Under the pieces are notes generated by a model. It was not told the origin of the DNA. It made no database searches and saw only the letters and a program-made list of their open reading frames with translations. Position numbers and translations under genes: made by a program. From assembly GCA_949841355.1 (NCBI GenBank), contig CATKZP010000002.1:62001-126000 (forward strand): a stretch of DNA of 64,000 bases, in the 5' to 3' direction. Position 1 is the first letter of the stretch, and every line of letters begins with the position of its first letter. Shown here piece by piece: positions 22,525 to 31,287 of this stretch. Source of the DNA: an uncultured Oscillospiraceae bacterium (GTDB taxonomy: Bacteria; Bacillota; Clostridia; Oscillospirales; Oscillospiraceae).

Positions 22525-22998
22525 ATGGCGACACGAGGCCGCAAACCCAAGCCCACCGCAATCAAAGAGCTGGAGGGCAACCCTGGCAAGCGCCCGCTGA
22601 ACGCTAACGAGCCGAAACCGGAGCGCAAGGCTCCCCGCTGTCCGGCTTGGCTGGACACCGAGGCCAAGCGGGAGTGGCGGCGCATGGGCAAGGTGCTGGA
22701 GCAGATGGGCATCCTCACCGAACTGGACATGGCTGCCTTCGCTGGCTACTGCCAAGCCTACGCCCGATGGAAGGAGGCAGAGGAGTTCATTACCCAGCAC
22801 GGCTCCATGATCCGCACCCCCAACGGATACCTCCAGCAAGTGCCGCAGGTGTCCATCGCCCAGACCAATATGAAAATTATGCTCCGTTTCTGTGAGCAGT
22901 TCGGCTTGACTCCCTCGGCTCGGAGCCGCATCATCGCCGGGGACGGCTCGGTGGAGCCTGCGGACGAGATGGAGAAACTGCTGGGGGGTGGCTCCTGA
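22525..22998 (+). CDS. terS: terminase small subunit, P27 family
   Basis: The 157-residue protein starts RGRKPKPTAIKELEGNPGKRP, the P27-type terminase small subunit signature, followed by the helical domain (WRRMGKVLEQMGILTELDMAAFAGYCQAYARW). It recognises the packaging site and loads TerL. The ATG at 22525 follows AAAGGAGG. Its stop overlaps terL (TGATG). Confidence 0.95.
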   Translation: MATRGRKPKPTAIKELEGNPGKRPLNANEPKPERKAPRCPAWLDTEAKREWRRMGKVLEQMGILTELDMAAFAGYCQAYARWKEAEEFITQHGSMIRTPNGYLQQVPQVSIAQTNMKIMLRFCEQFGLTPSARSRIIAGDGSVEPADEMEKLLGGGS

Positions 22999-24587
22999 TG
23001 GCATACGAATACACACCCTCCAAGTTCATGCTCCCCACCTCCCGCTACGACAAGACCAAGGCGGACCGGGCCGTCACCTTCATCCAGAATCTCTGCCACA
23101 CCAAAGGGAAGTGGGCCAGGACCCCGTTCATGCTCCTCCCTTGGCAGGAGCAGATCGTGCGGGACATCTTCGGCATTGTGAAGGAGAACGGCAAGCGGCA
23201 ATTCCTGACCGCCTATGTGGAGATTCCCAAGAAACAGGGCAAGTCGGAGCTGGCGGCTGCGGTGGCACTGTATCTGCTCTACGCTGACAACGAGCAGTCG
23301 GCGGAGGTCTACGGTGCGGCCTGCGACCGCAACCAGGCATCCATCGTGTTCGATGTAGCAAAGCAGATGGTGCAGATGTCCCCGGCGCTCATGCGCCGCT
23401 CCAAGATCACCGCCGCCCAGAAGCGCATCGTGAATTACAGCAACAACGGCTACTACCAGGTGCTTTCGGCGGAGACCGGCACTAAGCATGGGCTGAACGT
23501 GTCCGGGCTGGTCTTTGACGAGATACACGCCCAGCCCAACCGCCAGCTCTACGATGTCCTCACCAAAGGCTCCGGCGATGCCCGTGAGCAGCCGCTATTC
23601 TTCATCATCACCACCGCTGGCACCAACAAAAACAGCATCTGCTACGAACTGCACACCAAGGCCCTCGACCTGCTGGATGGCCGGAAGAATGACCCATCGT
23701 TTTATCCCGTGGTGTACGGCCTGAGTATAGAGGACGATTGGACGGATGAGACCAACTGGTACAAGGCCAACCCCTCCCTGGGACATACTATTTCCATTGA
23801 CCGGGTGCGGGAAGCCTACCAGAACGCCTTGGACAACCCCGCCGAGGAAAATGTGTTCAAGCAGCTCCGCTTGAACATCTGGACTTCCGCCACCGTGTGC
23901 TGGATACCGGAACACATCTACGACCGGGGCAACCGCCCTATCGACCTGGATGACCTCTATGGCCGGGAGTGCTTTGGGGGCCTCGACCTCTCCAGCACCT
24001 CGGACATCACCGCCCTCTCGCTGGTGTTCCCACCCCGGTCAGAGGATGAGTCCTACATCGTGCTGCCCTTCTTCTGGCTCCCGGAGGATACGCTGGAGCT
24101 GCGCTGCCGCCGCGACCATGTCCTCTACGATGTGTGGAAACGGCAGGGCTTCATCAATACTACCGAGGGCAATGTGGTCCACTACGGTTTTATCGAAAAG
24201 TTCATCGAGGATTTGGGGGAACGGTACAACATTAAGGAGATTGCCTTCGACCGCTGGAACGCTACGCAGATGGTGCAGAACTTGGAGGACATGGGCTTTA
24301 CCGTAGTCCCCTTCGGACAGGGGTACAAGGATATGTCCCCGCCCTCCAAGGAGTTATACAAGTTACTGATGGAGGGCCGCATCAACCACGGCGGCAACCC
24401 GGTCTTGAAGTGGATGGCCCAGAATGTGGTCATGCACCAGGACCCAGCCGGGAACATCAAGCCGGACAAGGACAAATCCACAGAAAAAATAGATGGCATC
24501 GTGGCAACGATCATGGCCCTCGACCGGGCCATCCGCTGCCAGGATGCCACTTCTGTATATGATACTAGGGGCCTGCTGTTCATCTGA
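22998..24587 (+). CDS. terL: terminase large subunit
   Basis: The 529-residue protein has the packaging ATPase motifs: a Walker A variant PKKQGKSELAAA near residue 78, Walker B GLVFDEIHAQP near residue 172, coupling motif FFIITTAGT, and the RNase H-like nuclease domain with GGLDLSSTSDITAL and KIDGIVATIMALDRA. It cuts and translocates phage DNA. It is the last gene before the antisense island that interrupts the packaging-head operon. Confidence 0.97.
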   Translation: MAYEYTPSKFMLPTSRYDKTKADRAVTFIQNLCHTKGKWARTPFMLLPWQEQIVRDIFGIVKENGKRQFLTAYVEIPKKQGKSELAAAVALYLLYADNEQSAEVYGAACDRNQASIVFDVAKQMVQMSPALMRRSKITAAQKRIVNYSNNGYYQVLSAETGTKHGLNVSGLVFDEIHAQPNRQLYDVLTKGSGDAREQPLFFIITTAGTNKNSICYELHTKALDLLDGRKNDPSFYPVVYGLSIEDDWTDETNWYKANPSLGHTISIDRVREAYQNALDNPAEENVFKQLRLNIWTSATVCWIPEHIYDRGNRPIDLDDLYGRECFGGLDLSSTSDITALSLVFPPRSEDESYIVLPFFWLPEDTLELRCRRDHVLYDVWKRQGFINTTEGNVVHYGFIEKFIEDLGERYNIKEIAFDRWNATQMVQNLEDMGFTVVPFGQGYKDMSPPSKELYKLLMEGRINHGGNPVLKWMAQNVVMHQDPAGNIKPDKDKSTEKIDGIVATIMALDRAIRCQDATSVYDTRGLLFI

Positions 24588-24665
24588 GTTTCTGTTTCGG
24601 AGAAAGCTGTGAGCAGAAAAAGCGACAATGATATCAGAAGAAGAGTCTATGATAACTGAAATACT

Positions 24666-24860
24666 TTATTTTTTAGGAAAGTTTTTTCCGCCTATAACCA
24701 ATAAGCCAATCGATAGAATTGTGCCGCCGACAGCTTTTGCACCTTTTTTTGCATTCTCAATATGTACATTCCGACAGGCTTCGCAATATCGGTGCTTGTA
24801 TCCGGCAGGCAACACTTTCTGACAGCTTTTATTCTTGCAAATCTTTTGTTCCGTGCTCAT
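24666..24860 (-). CDS. small zinc-ribbon protein with hydrophobic tail (antisense island)
   Basis: The 64-residue protein has CKNKSC (residues 8-13) and YCEAC (about 28-32), a single zinc ribbon, then an Ala/Gly-rich helix and a hydrophobic stretch GGTILSIGLLVIGG that could be a short membrane segment, with a basic end. The start at 24860 has GGAGGAGAAGAAAG directly upstream and overlaps the stop of the partner gene (ATGA). A tail-anchored partner of the larger protein is a reasonable guess. Confidence 0.6.
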   Translation of the reverse strand: MSTEQKICKNKSCQKVLPAGYKHRYCEACRNVHIENAKKGAKAVGGTILSIGLLVIGGKNFPKK

Positions 24861-25837
24861 CTTTCTTCTCCTCCATTCAGCATTATTGCACTTGCACAAG
24901 GCAAAGCACTGATTTTTCCTTTTATGTCTGGTAAGGTTTTCGACCAATAATTTTCCGGCGAAGGATCAATTAAATCCAATCTTTCTACAAAACCGTCAGA
25001 GTCAAGATATGTTGTCTGAATATATGATGCGTAATAGTCAAGGCTCTGATGCGCAGCCTCGCTTTCTCCCATTCCTTGATATGCCATTGCCTCTACAAGG
25101 GAAACCATATTGATGGCACTCAGACCATCTCGTATCTCATTTACCCGAGCACTAATTTTTTCCGGTTTCGCACCAGAAAATATTTTCCCCCAAAACGATT
25201 CTGGCTGGTTCTTAATAAATGTAACATTGCCTTTCTGACTTAACATTAAAAGATTCCTGCTATCCTCTGCATCCGAAGCAATCCGCAACAACATCATGGT
25301 TCGCAGTTCAGGGTTTTTAATTGTCAATGCTTGTAGTAGCTTCTGCTGGCAGCTATATGCAGTTGCTAACCTATCATCCTCTTGCCCTTGACGGACTTCT
25401 TCTATTGCAACTTGTACTTTTTGGATTTCCTCAGCTATTTGGGCCATTTGCATCTGGGTAGCAAAGCTTGTTGCTGCCTGAGACAGCGCAGGAGTTAAAT
25501 CAACATTTTGCAAAGAAATTGTTGAAACAATTTTTTTGGTGTTTGGGTCTACGAGGTTCGCCATTAGGGAACCGTCTTTTTTAGTCATTAATTTGAGTGC
25601 GCCACTTGCTATTTTGGCTTCTTGTTCCTCGGTAAGCACCGCTTGTAGTGCCTGTGTTGGAATATTTGCTTTTACCAGATTAACAAACGAAGGAGCAGAG
25701 TACATCATTTGCTCCAATCTGGAAAGGGCTTCCTTTGCCCCATTTAATAGCGGTTTTGCAATGTCAGGTACAGTTGAGAAATGGTCCATAACTTCAGAGC
25801 TAAACTCAGTGCTGAGGCTCTTATTGTCTGTAGGCAT
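24857..25837 (-). CDS. antisense island protein of unknown function
   Basis: The 326-residue, mainly helical protein has TPALSQAATSFATQMQMAQI followed by a coiled helix EEIQKVQVAIEEVRQGQEDDR, and a conserved-looking end (SLDYYASYIQTTYL; DPSPENYWSKTLPDI). No catalytic motif or transmembrane segment is evident and I cannot name the family. The ATG at 25837 follows GAGGGGG. The gene is A+T-richer than the flanking head genes, lies in antisense, and has its own promoter: the hallmarks of a moron or defence cassette. Confidence 0.6.
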   Translation of the reverse strand: MPTDNKSLSTEFSSEVMDHFSTVPDIAKPLLNGAKEALSRLEQMMYSAPSFVNLVKANIPTQALQAVLTEEQEAKIASGALKLMTKKDGSLMANLVDPNTKKIVSTISLQNVDLTPALSQAATSFATQMQMAQIAEEIQKVQVAIEEVRQGQEDDRLATAYSCQQKLLQALTIKNPELRTMMLLRIASDAEDSRNLLMLSQKGNVTFIKNQPESFWGKIFSGAKPEKISARVNEIRDGLSAINMVSLVEAMAYQGMGESEAAHQSLDYYASYIQTTYLDSDGFVERLDLIDPSPENYWSKTLPDIKGKISALPCASAIMLNGGEER

Positions 25838-25869
25838 CTGCAAACCCCCTCACACAAAAGATTAAGAAA

Positions 25870-25898
25870 AGAATATCACAAGTAGCCATATTTTTCAA
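25870..25898 (-). promoter_or_regulatory. promoter of the antisense island
   Basis: On the minus strand TTGAAA (25898-25893) and TATTCT (25875-25870) are 17 nt apart, about 33 nt before the start codon at 25837. Confidence 0.65.
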
Positions 25899-25900
25899 GG

Positions 25901-26063
25901 GCGACGTGTTCTTGAGTTTCGGTTGAATTTTTCAAAACCCTTGCGGCATGGGAGTTTCCGGGCAAAATCGGTAAACGCAGTAGCAAAAGCTGCCGTCCTT
26001 TACATCACAGCGGTCCAGGCCAGAGCGCTGTGATTTTTTAGCCGAAACTCAAGCGACGTGTTC
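25901..26063 (+). mobile_element. 141-bp inverted-repeat element with 11-bp flanking duplication
   Basis: The 11-mer GCGACGTGTTC occurs at 25901-25911 and 26053-26063. Between the copies lies a 141-bp segment (25912-26052) bounded by the 11-bp inverted repeats TTGAGTTTCGG and CCGAAACTCAA. It contains no gene but carries a hairpin ATCACAGC/GCTGTGAT followed by TTTTTT. The pattern is that of a miniature inverted-repeat element with target duplication, placed just upstream of the portal gene. A stop-and-start signal of another origin is the alternative. Confidence 0.5.
26005..26040 (+). terminator. terminator inside the 141-bp element
   Basis: ATCACAGCG and CGCTGTGAT flank a roughly 12-nt loop and are followed by six T. 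It would reduce read-through from terL into the portal operon. Confidence 0.6.
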
Positions 26064-26097
26064 TACTCCCCATTTTCAGTGAAGGAGCGTGATTTTC

Positions 26098-27447
26098 ATG
26101 GGCCTTTTCAGCAGCTTATTCCGTTCGCGGGACGCTCCCCAAAACCGCACTGCGGGGAGCGGCTACACTTTCTACTTTGGCGCCTCCACCTCTGGCAAGA
26201 CCGTCACCGAGCGGAGCGCCATGCAGATGACGGCGGTGTATTCCTGCGTCCGCATCCTGGCGGAGGCCGTGGCTGGCCTGCCGCTCAACCTCTACCGCTA
26301 CACCGAGGACGGCGGCAAGGAGAAGGCCATCGACCACCCGCTGTATCTGCTGCTCCATGACGAGCCAAACCCGGAAATGAGTTCCTTCGTGTTCCGGGAA
26401 ACGCTTATGACCCACCTGCTCCTCTGGGGCAACGCCTACGCCCAGATCATCCGAAACGGCAAAGGCGAGGTGGTGGCACTGTACCCTCTCATGCCTAACA
26501 AAATGACGGTAGACCGAGACGAGCGGGGCCAGCTCTACTACAGCTATCAGCGGAGCAATGACGAGGCCGTCCGCTCCAAAGACCAGACCGTCATCCTCCG
26601 GCCCTCGGACGTGCTGCACATCCCCGGCCTGGGCTTTGACGGGCTGGTGGGCTACTCGCCCATCGCTATGGCAAAGAACGCCATCGGCATGGCAATCGCC
26701 TGCGAGGAGTACGGCGCGAAGTTCTTCGCTAACGGCGCGGCTCCGGGAGGGGTCCTGGAACACCCTGGCACCATCAAAGACCCCCAGCGTGTCCGGGAGA
26801 GCTGGCAGTCCACCTTCGGCGGCAGCGGCAACGCCAATAAGATCGCCGTTCTGGAGGAAGGCATGAAATACACGCCCATCGGCATCTCGCCGGAGCAGGC
26901 GCAGTTCCTCGAAACCCGAAAATTCCAAATCAATGAGATCGCTCGAATTTTCCGAGTGCCGCCCCACATGGTAGGCGACCTGGAAAAGTCGAGCTTTTCT
27001 AATATTGAGCAGCAGTCGCTGGAGTTCGTGAAATACACACTGGAGCCGTGGGTGATTCGGTGGGAGCAGTCCATTCAGCGGTCGCTGCTCACCCAGGGGG
27101 AGAAGGCCCACTACTTCGTGAAGTTCAATCTGGAGGGTCTGCTCCGTGGCGATTACCAGAGCCGGATGAACGGCTACGCCACCGCCCGGCAGAACGGCTG
27201 GATGTCCGCCAACGACATCCGGGAGTTGGAGAACCTTGACCGCATTCCCGCCGAGGAGGGCGGCGACCTGTACCTCATCAACGGCAATATGCTCCCGCTG
27301 AAGGACGCAGGGGCTTTTGCAGATACCACTACGACAGGAGAGGAGGATTCCGATGAAAAAATTCTGGAACTGGAAAGTGAAGGCGGCGACGGAGACGGCC
27401 CCGGAGGAACGGACGCTGTTCCTCAACGGCACCATCGCCGAGGATAG
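26098..27447 (+). CDS. HK97-family portal protein
   Basis: The 449-residue protein matches HK97 portals: YSCVRILAEAVAGLPLNLYR, WGNAYAQIIRNGKGEV, LHIPGLGFDGLVGYSPIAMAKNAI, EARxFQINEIARIFRVPPHMVGDL (here ETRKFQINE). It forms the dodecameric DNA gate. The ATG at 26098 is 10 nt after GGAG; a GTG at 26089 is too close. Its last 95 nt overlap the protease gene in another frame. Confidence 0.95.
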   Translation: MGLFSSLFRSRDAPQNRTAGSGYTFYFGASTSGKTVTERSAMQMTAVYSCVRILAEAVAGLPLNLYRYTEDGGKEKAIDHPLYLLLHDEPNPEMSSFVFRETLMTHLLLWGNAYAQIIRNGKGEVVALYPLMPNKMTVDRDERGQLYYSYQRSNDEAVRSKDQTVILRPSDVLHIPGLGFDGLVGYSPIAMAKNAIGMAIACEEYGAKFFANGAAPGGVLEHPGTIKDPQRVRESWQSTFGGSGNANKIAVLEEGMKYTPIGISPEQAQFLETRKFQINEIARIFRVPPHMVGDLEKSSFSNIEQQSLEFVKYTLEPWVIRWEQSIQRSLLTQGEKAHYFVKFNLEGLLRGDYQSRMNGYATARQNGWMSANDIRELENLDRIPAEEGGDLYLINGNMLPLKDAGAFADTTTTGEEDSDEKILELESEGGDGDGPGGTDAVPQRHHRRG

Positions 27448-28081
27448 CTGGTATGACGATGACGTGACCCCGCAGCTTTTCAAGGATGAGCTGATGGGCG
27501 GCTCCGGCAACATCACCGTCTGGATCAACAGCCCCGGCGGGGACTGTGTGGCGGCGGCGCAAATCTACAATATGCTCATGGACTACCCCCACGATGTGAC
27601 CGTGAAAATTGACGGCATCGCCGCCAGTGCCGCCTCGGTCATCGCCATGGCTGGCACCAAGGTGCTGATGTCCCCTGTGTCCACCATGATGATCCACAAC
27701 CCCGCCACTGTCGCCTGGGGCGACACCAGCGAGATGGAGAAGGCCATCGCCATGCTGGGGACCGTCAAGGACTCCATCATCAACGCCTACGAGATCAAGT
27801 CTGGCCTGTCCCGCGCCAAGCTGTCCCACCTCATGGATGCAGAAACCTGGATGGATGCGAACAAAGCGGTGGAGCTGGGCTTTGCGGACGGCATCCTGTC
27901 CCGCGCCCAGGCCGGGGACGAGGCTCCGCCCGCGGGCTCCATGCTGTACTCTCCGGCAACGGTGGTCAATTCCCTCATGGGGAAGATTGCCACCAAGTGT
28001 CGCATCGAAAAACCGAATACCGCGCCCACAGGCCGTTCCATCGACACGCTGATGGAACGGCTTAATTTGTTGAAATTTTAA
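27353..28081 (+). CDS. ClpP-like prohead protease
   Basis: The 242-residue protein is a ClpP/S49-like head maturation protease: NITVWINSPGGDCVAAAQIYN, GIAASAASVIAMAG with the nucleophilic Ser, and MMIHNPATVAWG with the catalytic His. It trims the capsid scaffold domain. The ATG at 27353 follows GGAGGATTCCG inside the portal gene; the 95-nt overlap is unusually long. Confidence 0.95.
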   Translation: MKKFWNWKVKAATETAPEERTLFLNGTIAEDSWYDDDVTPQLFKDELMGGSGNITVWINSPGGDCVAAAQIYNMLMDYPHDVTVKIDGIAASAASVIAMAGTKVLMSPVSTMMIHNPATVAWGDTSEMEKAIAMLGTVKDSIINAYEIKSGLSRAKLSHLMDAETWMDANKAVELGFADGILSRAQAGDEAPPAGSMLYSPATVVNSLMGKIATKCRIEKPNTAPTGRSIDTLMERLNLLKF

Positions 28082-28094
28082 GGAGGATCACATC

Positions 28095-29300
28095 ATGACC
28101 ATTCTGGAACTAAGAGAGAAGCGGGCCAAGGCGTGGGAGGCTGCGAAAGCGTTCCTGGACAGCCACCGCAATGAGAAGGGCGTCTTGTCCGCCGAGGACG
28201 ATGCCGCCTACACCCGCATGGAGCAGGACATCACTGATCTGGGTAAGGAGATTGCCCGTCTGGAGCGGCAGGAGGCGCTGGACGCCGAGCTGTCCAAGCC
28301 CACCGCCGCGCCCCTGACCGGCAAGCCCCTGGGCGGCGCTGACCAGGACGAGCCTAAGACCGGGCGGGCCTCCAAAGCCTACAAGGAGGCCATGCTCACC
28401 GCCCTGCGCACCAACTTCCGCCAGGTGAGCAACGTTCTTCAGGAGGGCATCGACTCGGGCGGCGGCTATCTGGTGCCGGAGGAGTACGACTCCCGGCTCA
28501 TCGACGGGCTGACCGAGGAGAACATCATGCGCAGGCTGGGCCACCGCATCACCACCAGCGGCGAACACAAGATCAACATCGCCGCCACCAAGCCTGCTGC
28601 CGCGTGGATCGATGAGGGCGGCGCGCTCACCTTCGGAGACGCCACCTTCGCCCAGATCAGCCTGGACGCCCACAAGCTCCATGTGGCGGTGAAGGTCACC
28701 GAGGAGCTGCTCTACGACAACGCCTTCGGTCTGGAAAACTACATCATCGCTCAGTTCGCCAAGGCCCTGGGCAACGCCGAGGAGGACGCCTTCCTCAACG
28801 GGGACGGCTCCGGCAAGCCCCTGGGCCTGCTGGCGGCGACCGGCGGGGCGCAGACCGCCGTCACCACCGCCGGGGCCTCCATCGCGGCGGACGAGGTCAT
28901 CGACCTGGTCTACGCCCTCAAGCGGCCCTACCGCAAGAGCGCCGCCTTCCTCACCAACGACCAGACGCTGGCCGTCCTGCGCAAGCTGAAGGACAACAAC
29001 GGCCAGTACCTCTGGCAGCCCTCCTACCAGGCCGGGGAACCGGACCGTCTGTTCGGCTACGCCATCCACACTTCTCCCTATTTCCCGACCATCACCGCCG
29101 GAAAGCCCGCCATCGCCTTCGGCGATTTCAGCTACTACAACATCGGCGACCGGGGGACCCGTTCCTTCGCCGAGCTGAAGGAGCTGTTCGCCGGGAACGG
29201 CATGGTGGGCTTCGTTGCCAAGGAGCGTGTGGACGGCAAGCTGGTGCTGCCGGAGGCGGTGCAGCTCCTGGCTATCAAGGCCAGCACCGCCGCGAAGTGA
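28095..29300 (+). CDS. HK97-fold major capsid protein
   Basis: The 401-residue protein has an N-terminal coiled-coil scaffold domain (about residues 1-65, ELREKRAKAWEAAKAF..LGKEIARLERQEAL) that the protease probably removes, then the HK97 fold: GGGYLVPEEYDSRLIDGL, KVTEELLYDNAFGLENYI, EEDAFLNGDGSGKPLGLL, and GDFSYYNIGDRGT. GGAGG precedes the ATG. Confidence 0.97.
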   Translation: MTILELREKRAKAWEAAKAFLDSHRNEKGVLSAEDDAAYTRMEQDITDLGKEIARLERQEALDAELSKPTAAPLTGKPLGGADQDEPKTGRASKAYKEAMLTALRTNFRQVSNVLQEGIDSGGGYLVPEEYDSRLIDGLTEENIMRRLGHRITTSGEHKINIAATKPAAAWIDEGGALTFGDATFAQISLDAHKLHVAVKVTEELLYDNAFGLENYIIAQFAKALGNAEEDAFLNGDGSGKPLGLLAATGGAQTAVTTAGASIAADEVIDLVYALKRPYRKSAAFLTNDQTLAVLRKLKDNNGQYLWQPSYQAGEPDRLFGYAIHTSPYFPTITAGKPAIAFGDFSYYNIGDRGTRSFAELKELFAGNGMVGFVAKERVDGKLVLPEAVQLLAIKASTAAK

Positions 29301-29361
29301 TCTGCGGGGGTCCCGGTGGTGTATCTGCCGGGACCCTCCGCCCATTCTGGAGGTGAGCATT

Positions 29362-29625
29362 TTGATCGTCACGCTGAAAGAGGCCAAGAAGTATCTCCGG
29401 GTGGATCATGACGATGAGGACACCATCATTCGGAAGTTCATCCGGGCGGCGGAAACGCTGTGCGAGGGTACGCTGCGGAAAGCCGTGGAACCTATCCCCA
29501 TCAACAAAGTGGCGGTACTGTTCGCTGTGGCCTACCTCTACGAACACCGGGAGAACGCCGACATGGACGAGCTGACCCGGATGCTCCGCTATATCCTCGC
29601 CACCGAGCGGGAGGTGGCCTTCTGA
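29362..29625 (+). CDS. gp6-like head-tail connector
   Basis: The 87-residue helical protein (IVTLKEAKKYLRVDHDDEDTIIRKFIRAAETLCEG) matches the phage gp6-like head-tail connector. The start is probably TTG at 29362, 8 nt after GGAGG; a GTG at 29353 overlaps that site. It overlaps the next gene by TGATG. Confidence 0.88.
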   Translation: MIVTLKEAKKYLRVDHDDEDTIIRKFIRAAETLCEGTLRKAVEPIPINKVAVLFAVAYLYEHRENADMDELTRMLRYILATEREVAF

Positions 29626-29957
29626 TGGACATTTCCAAGCTGCGCTCCCGCATCACCATCCAGCAGGCCGTGGTGCAGAAGGACGCCATCGGCAACCACA
29701 TCAACGTCTGGGTGGACTTCTGGTCCTGCACTGCATACGCCAACCTCGCCTCCGGGAAAGAGTACGGGGCCGCTGGGCAGACGCTGGGCAGCGACACCCT
29801 GGTGTTCGAGGTGCGCTGGTGTGAGCGGCTCCGTGATCTGGACAGTACCAAATACCGCATCCTGTTCGGCGGCAATATCTACAACATCACCTGCGTGGAC
29901 GATGTGCAGTTCCGGCATGAAAAGCTGAAGCTCACCGCCCAGCAGGAAAGGCGGTGA
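29625..29957 (+). CDS. phage head closure protein
   Basis: The 110-residue protein (MDISKLRSRITIQQ; WVDFWSCTAYANLASGKEY; KYRILFGGNIYNITCVDD) fits the SPP1 gp16-type head closure (head-tail adaptor) family. It is translationally coupled to the connector. Confidence 0.88.
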   Translation: MDISKLRSRITIQQAVVQKDAIGNHINVWVDFWSCTAYANLASGKEYGAAGQTLGSDTLVFEVRWCERLRDLDSTKYRILFGGNIYNITCVDDVQFRHEKLKLTAQQERR

Positions 29958-29961
29958 GGAT

Positions 29962-30342
29962 ATGGCTCGTGACAGGGTATCCATTGACCAGTTCCCCGGC
30001 GCGGTCATGGCCCAGCTTGAGGAATATGTGTCTATGGCCTCAGACGAGGTCAAAGAGGCCGTCCGCACCGTCAGCGAGGATGTGAAGGCCGAGATACAGT
30101 CCCGCGCTCCCGTCAAGACCGGGAAGTACAAAAAGAGCTGGACCGTCACCAAGGTGGAGGAGACCGCCCAATCCCTGGTGAACACTGTCCACTCGGCAAA
30201 GCACTACCGGCTGACCCATCTGCTGGAGAACGGCCACGCCAAGCGGGGCGGCGGCAGGACGCGCGCCTTCCCCCACATTGCCCCCGGCGAGGCCCTGGCG
30301 GAGAAAGAGCTGCTGGAGATCGCGGAAAGGAAATTGCGATGA
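29962..30342 (+). CDS. HK97 gp10-like tail-component protein
   Basis: The 126-residue protein has the HK97 gp10 pattern: VKEAVRTVSEDVKAEIQSRAPVKTGKYKKSW, then HYRLTHLLENGHAKRGG and FPHIAPGEALAEKELL. It belongs to the neck/tail-joining set and overlaps the next gene by ATGA. Confidence 0.9.
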   Translation: MARDRVSIDQFPGAVMAQLEEYVSMASDEVKEAVRTVSEDVKAEIQSRAPVKTGKYKKSWTVTKVEETAQSLVNTVHSAKHYRLTHLLENGHAKRGGGRTRAFPHIAPGEALAEKELLEIAERKLR

Positions 30343-30662
30343 AAAAATCAGATGTTCCCGCTCTGCTGGAGCGGCTGGGGTTCCCCTTCGCCTACGACCA
30401 CTTTGCTGAAGGAGAGGGGCCGGACCCGCCTTTCCTGGTGTACCGCTACCCCAGCGCCGACAACTTCGCCGCCGATGGGGTGGCGTACTTCAAGCAGGAT
30501 GTCCTCCACATCGAGGTCTACACCGATAAGAAGGACCCGGCGTTGGAGGAAAAGATCGAGGCCGCTCTGGATGAGAGCGGCATTTTTTATGGCAAAGGTG
30601 AGACATGGATCGACAGCGAAAAGCTGTACGAAGTCCTTTATGAAATGGAGGTATCTGCATGA
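30339..30662 (+). CDS. tail terminator/minor tail component (gp12-like)
   Basis: The 107-residue protein sits between gp10 and the major tail protein, where tail terminators are normally encoded. The strand-rich centre (PPFLVYRYPSADNF; DVLHIEVYTDKKDPALEEKIEAAL) fits that fold. The assignment rests mainly on position. It overlaps the tail tube gene by ATGA. Confidence 0.7.
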   Translation: MKKSDVPALLERLGFPFAYDHFAEGEGPDPPFLVYRYPSADNFAADGVAYFKQDVLHIEVYTDKKDPALEEKIEAALDESGIFYGKGETWIDSEKLYEVLYEMEVSA

Positions 30663-31273
30663 GCAGCACCAATAAGCGCAACAAGGTCAAGTTCAATATC
30701 TGCAACGTCCACTACGCCCCGCTGTCCCAGGACAACGATGGGAAGTACACCTGGGCAACGCCTGTGGCCCTCCCCGGCGCGGTATCCCTGTCCCTGGACC
30801 CCCAGGGTGAGCCGGAGAGCTTCTACGCGGACGGCATCGAGTACTACGTCATCAACAACAACCAGGGCTATGACGGCGACCTTGAGGTGGCCCTCATCCC
30901 GGAGTCCTTCCGGCGGGACATCCTCATGGAGACCACGGACGCCAACAGCGTCCTGCTGGAGAACGCCGCCAGCGAGACGGGCAAGTTCGCCCTGCTGTTC
31001 GAGTTTGATGGGGATGTGCGGAAGATCCGCCACGTCCTCTACAACTGCTCCGCGTCCCGGCCCTCCATCTCCGCCAAGACCAACGAGGAGAACCGGGAGG
31101 TGCAAACGGAGACCCTGACTGTCAAGGCCCGGCCCCTGTCCACCGGCTATGTGAAGGCCAAGACCGGCGATTCCACCACGGCCAGCGTCTACAACAACTG
31201 GTACAAGAGCGTCTACCAGCCCGCCGACACCCCGGCTGTGGACGAGGATGCCGCCGCTGGCGGTCAGGGCTAA
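30659..31273 (+). CDS. major tail (tube) protein
   Basis: The 204-residue protein matches the phi13-type major tail protein family: KVKFNICNVHYAPL, GAVSLSLDPQGEPESFYADGIEYYVINNNQGYDGDLEVALIPESFR, and TLTVKARPLSTGYVKAKT. It forms the tail tube. Confidence 0.92.
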   Translation: MSSTNKRNKVKFNICNVHYAPLSQDNDGKYTWATPVALPGAVSLSLDPQGEPESFYADGIEYYVINNNQGYDGDLEVALIPESFRRDILMETTDANSVLLENAASETGKFALLFEFDGDVRKIRHVLYNCSASRPSISAKTNEENREVQTETLTVKARPLSTGYVKAKTGDSTTASVYNNWYKSVYQPADTPAVDEDAAAGGQG

Positions 31274-31287
31274 GGGAGGGCTGAACT

